This document shows positions 62,131 through 64,000 of a stretch of 64,000 nt of DNA, piece by piece (position 1 is the stretch's first letter; every line of letters begins with the position of its first letter). This stretch comes from Nematopogon swammerdamellus (lineage: Eukaryota; Arthropoda; Insecta; Lepidoptera; Adelidae): positions 5,302,545 through 5,366,544 of the forward strand of contig OX336336.1 in assembly GCA_946902875.1 (NCBI GenBank), in the 5' to 3' direction. Both the position numbers and the translations under genes were made by a program. Under the pieces are notes generated by a model. That model was not told the origin of the DNA. It made no database searches and was given only the letters and a program-made list of their open reading frames with translations.

Positions 62131-62842
62131 ATTGTTGATACAGAAAAAGTTGTGCGCACGATGGGTGCCGTGATTGCTGACCATCGATCAAAAACGCATG
62201 CGAAAAGACATTTCGAATCTATGTTTGTCGATGATTACTCACAATCCACAAGATTTTTGGCGTCGATCCACCACTACACACCTGAATCGAAACAGCAGTC
62301 GAAACAGTGGACGCAACCCGGTGAAAGTGCGCCAAAGAAGGCGAATACCGCTTTGTCAGCCGGGAAGGAGCAACTATTTTTTGAGATTCTGAAGAAATCA
62401 TCTTCATAGACTACTTACAAAAGTGTCAAACGATAACCGGAGCATACTATGCAACACTGCTGGACTGTTTGAACGAACAGCTGTTGGCGAAACGGCCAAA
62501 AAAGTGCTCTTCCACCAGGACAACGCACCATCCCACAAGTTGACTGTTGCAATGGCTAAACTGCACGAATTAGGATTCGAGTTGCTGCCTTATCCACCCT
62601 ATTCTTCAGATTTTGGCCCCGTGTGATTTCTTCTTGTTCCCAAACCTGAAGATTTGGCTCGGTGGAAAAACAATTTCGTCAAATGAAGAAGTCATCGCGT
62701 CTGTGGATGAGTATTTTCAGGTCCTCGAGACTTCCTACTTTACCCCGGGGTTAAAAAAATCGGAACACCGGCGGATCAAATGTGAAGACCTCGAGAAGAT
62801 GTCGAGAAATAAATATGAAAAAAAAATTTTTTTTCTTGCTTG
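62131..62842 (+). pseudogene. Dead mariner transposase (DD34D type)
   Basis: Blocks in order across three frames: VDTEKVVRTMGAV-like/LTIDQKRMRKDIS; IHHYTPESKQQSKQWTQPGE then PKKAN; IIFIDYLQKCQTITGAYYAT then LLDCLNEQLLAKRP; KKVLFHQDNAPSHKLTVAMA, LHELGFELLPYPPYSSD; APCDFFLFPNLKIWLGGKTI then SSNEEVIASVDEYF. The second catalytic Asp (FHQDNAPSH) and the third (APCDFF) are present with 34 residues between them. The first (normally in a DETWIHHY context) is lost in a deletion just before IHHYTPES near 62262. At least three frameshifts, no N-terminal DNA-binding domain and no TIRs were found. Confidence 0.93.
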
Positions 62843-63544
62843 ATGAAACGACCCTTGTATATGTAATAATAAAAAAAACAAGACCTCATAAAATGCTCCA
62901 AAACTCACCCTCAGCGAATGACGGTTGTCCTCCGGCTCTAGGCCTCCCTCCTCCCTCCTCGCCGCGCCGCTCCATGTCCCCCACTCACAAATCACTTTCA
63001 CTCGCTACAACACTCACCGACACCATGATAGCTTTTTTTTAATAAACCTAATTGAAAAAAAAATATTCACGACCCTTTTTCCAGCACTTCTGCTTTTTAT
63101 TACAGTCACCTTCCGCAGTCCCTGACAATCAAATTTGCATAGCACCGAAGTACCACCTCGCGGGGGGTTACCGACAACAAGCAGTTATGACGATCGAAGC
63201 GACTTTCGGTTCGTTTGGGTTCTACGGAAGGGTTTTATAGCGATTTAGCTGAAAGCAATCCGATTAACACTCGTGTCCTCATATGATGACTAAGTTAAAT
63301 TGCCTGTGACGAAGAATATTTAGTACAACATAGAAGGTTCGCTGTAAACAACAGTTCGTATTGGGTGTACATACGATTTAAATGCATATTATGGACAACT
63401 CTTCATATGGATAAGCACAGATGAATTTAATTTCAAAACCTGTAGAAATTTCGTGGCATGCTCGTAGCAGGTACCTATTTAATTAAAAAACACGTACATA
63501 ACTCATAACATGCTCGTAGTAGGCGCAAATTTAGCGCGGGTTAG
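62843..63544. other. No gene; pyrimidine-rich patch
   Basis: 62926-62990 is a CT-rich patch (CTCCTCGCCGCGCCGCTCCA). The remainder is unremarkable. Overlapping short frames on both strands are uninformative. Confidence 0.4.
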
Positions 63545-63903
63545 AAACTGACACTGTCGGCTACATCGCAAGCTACAACATCCGTAATGTCAGCCCATAT
63601 CACCGAGTGAACTAGGTGCCATGACAGTGCTTCCCTTTCATTTTTAATGTCGGCTACAGAAAACACGAAATATTTACATAGTCGTTTCGACCGACGTATC
63701 GTTCAGTGCGGTGGTATCAACCCGGCCGGGATAAACCCTACCACCTAGTAAGGTAAGAAGGGAACGGACATACAGTTTAACTTGGAACCCGAACTACGGT
63801 CAGCCTCTAACGGTCGAGCGGTCACCTATCCAAGTACTGACCGCGCCCAGGGTTGCTTAATAACAGCCGACCGCCCGCACCACTGAGCTACCGAGGCTAA
63901 CAA
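63545..63903 (-). mobile_element. SINE (5S-headed family), full-length
   Basis: Complete minus-strand copy from AAACTGACACTGTCGGCTAC to GAGCTACCGAGGCTAAC, with CAGCCTCTAACGGTCGAGCG, GTCACCTATCCAAGTACTGA and CAGGGTTGCTTAATAACAGC. It is the reference for the uninterrupted order of the SINE split at 20335/33307. Confidence 0.92.
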
Positions 63904-64000
63904 AATGTAGTTTTTAGACAGTAAATATGTTCCACAGAGCATCAAATCAAATCCGCCCGCGCCCCCTACTAGAGGCGCCCTAAGCGATGATATTTGAAAC
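63904..64000. other. Window end, no feature
   Basis: Less than 100 bp of unrecognised DNA. Confidence 0.4.

Overview
The window looks like repeat-dominated nuclear DNA of a lepidopteran insect (moth or butterfly). I base this on recalled Lepidoptera-type dispersed repeats, RTE, Jockey-like and mariner remnants, small TIR elements and 5S/tRNA-derived SINEs; no database search was possible. I found no intact host protein gene, no true tRNA or rRNA gene and no CRISPR array. Almost all long reading frames are tandem repeats without stops, or transposon remnants.

Layout. 1-9.6 kb: a LINE tail, a 5S-type SINE, a nearly perfect 468-bp hairpin, a Helitron/PIF1-type helicase remnant fused to a 130-bp satellite (3302-5755), a nested palindrome (5949-6144), a 1-kb foldback element (6808-7849) and a 69-bp minisatellite (8184-9559). 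9.7-20.3 kb: SINE and LINE tails, a 33-bp minisatellite, RTE and Jockey-like pseudogenes and several TIR elements. 20.3-33.3 kb: the main object, one 12,971-bp insertion bounded by near-identical direct repeats of 3191 and 2801 bp with TGT...ACA ends. It is flanked by a 4-bp target duplication (GGAT) and splits a SINE copy cleanly in two. It is organised like an LTR retrotransposon but has no recognisable gag or pol, so it is a candidate giant non-autonomous (LARD-like) element.

33.3-48 kb: a tandem trimer of the SINE, two AT-rich foldback elements, a second copy of an array built on the ACGGAACCCTAC motif, MITEs and LINE tails. A GC-richer stretch near 45.5-46.5 kb is the only place that looks at all like a host promoter or first exon. 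48-64 kb: non-LTR tails, a tRNA-headed SINE, microsatellites, a 15/16-bp AT satellite, a nested hAT/RTE pair with readable target duplications, a TIR element carrying a SINE, a dead mariner transposase and a full-length SINE.

The recurring SINE has a composite head: a tRNA-like A-box segment, a piece of 5S rRNA gene containing its internal promoter, then a tRNA-like B-box. Its body is alignable with that of a second SINE (49646-50095) that carries a tRNA-Ser/Leu-like head instead. The region reads as a gene desert shaped by nested insertion, inverted duplication and tandem expansion; heterochromatin or a sex-limited chromosome would fit, but the sequence alone does not show it.
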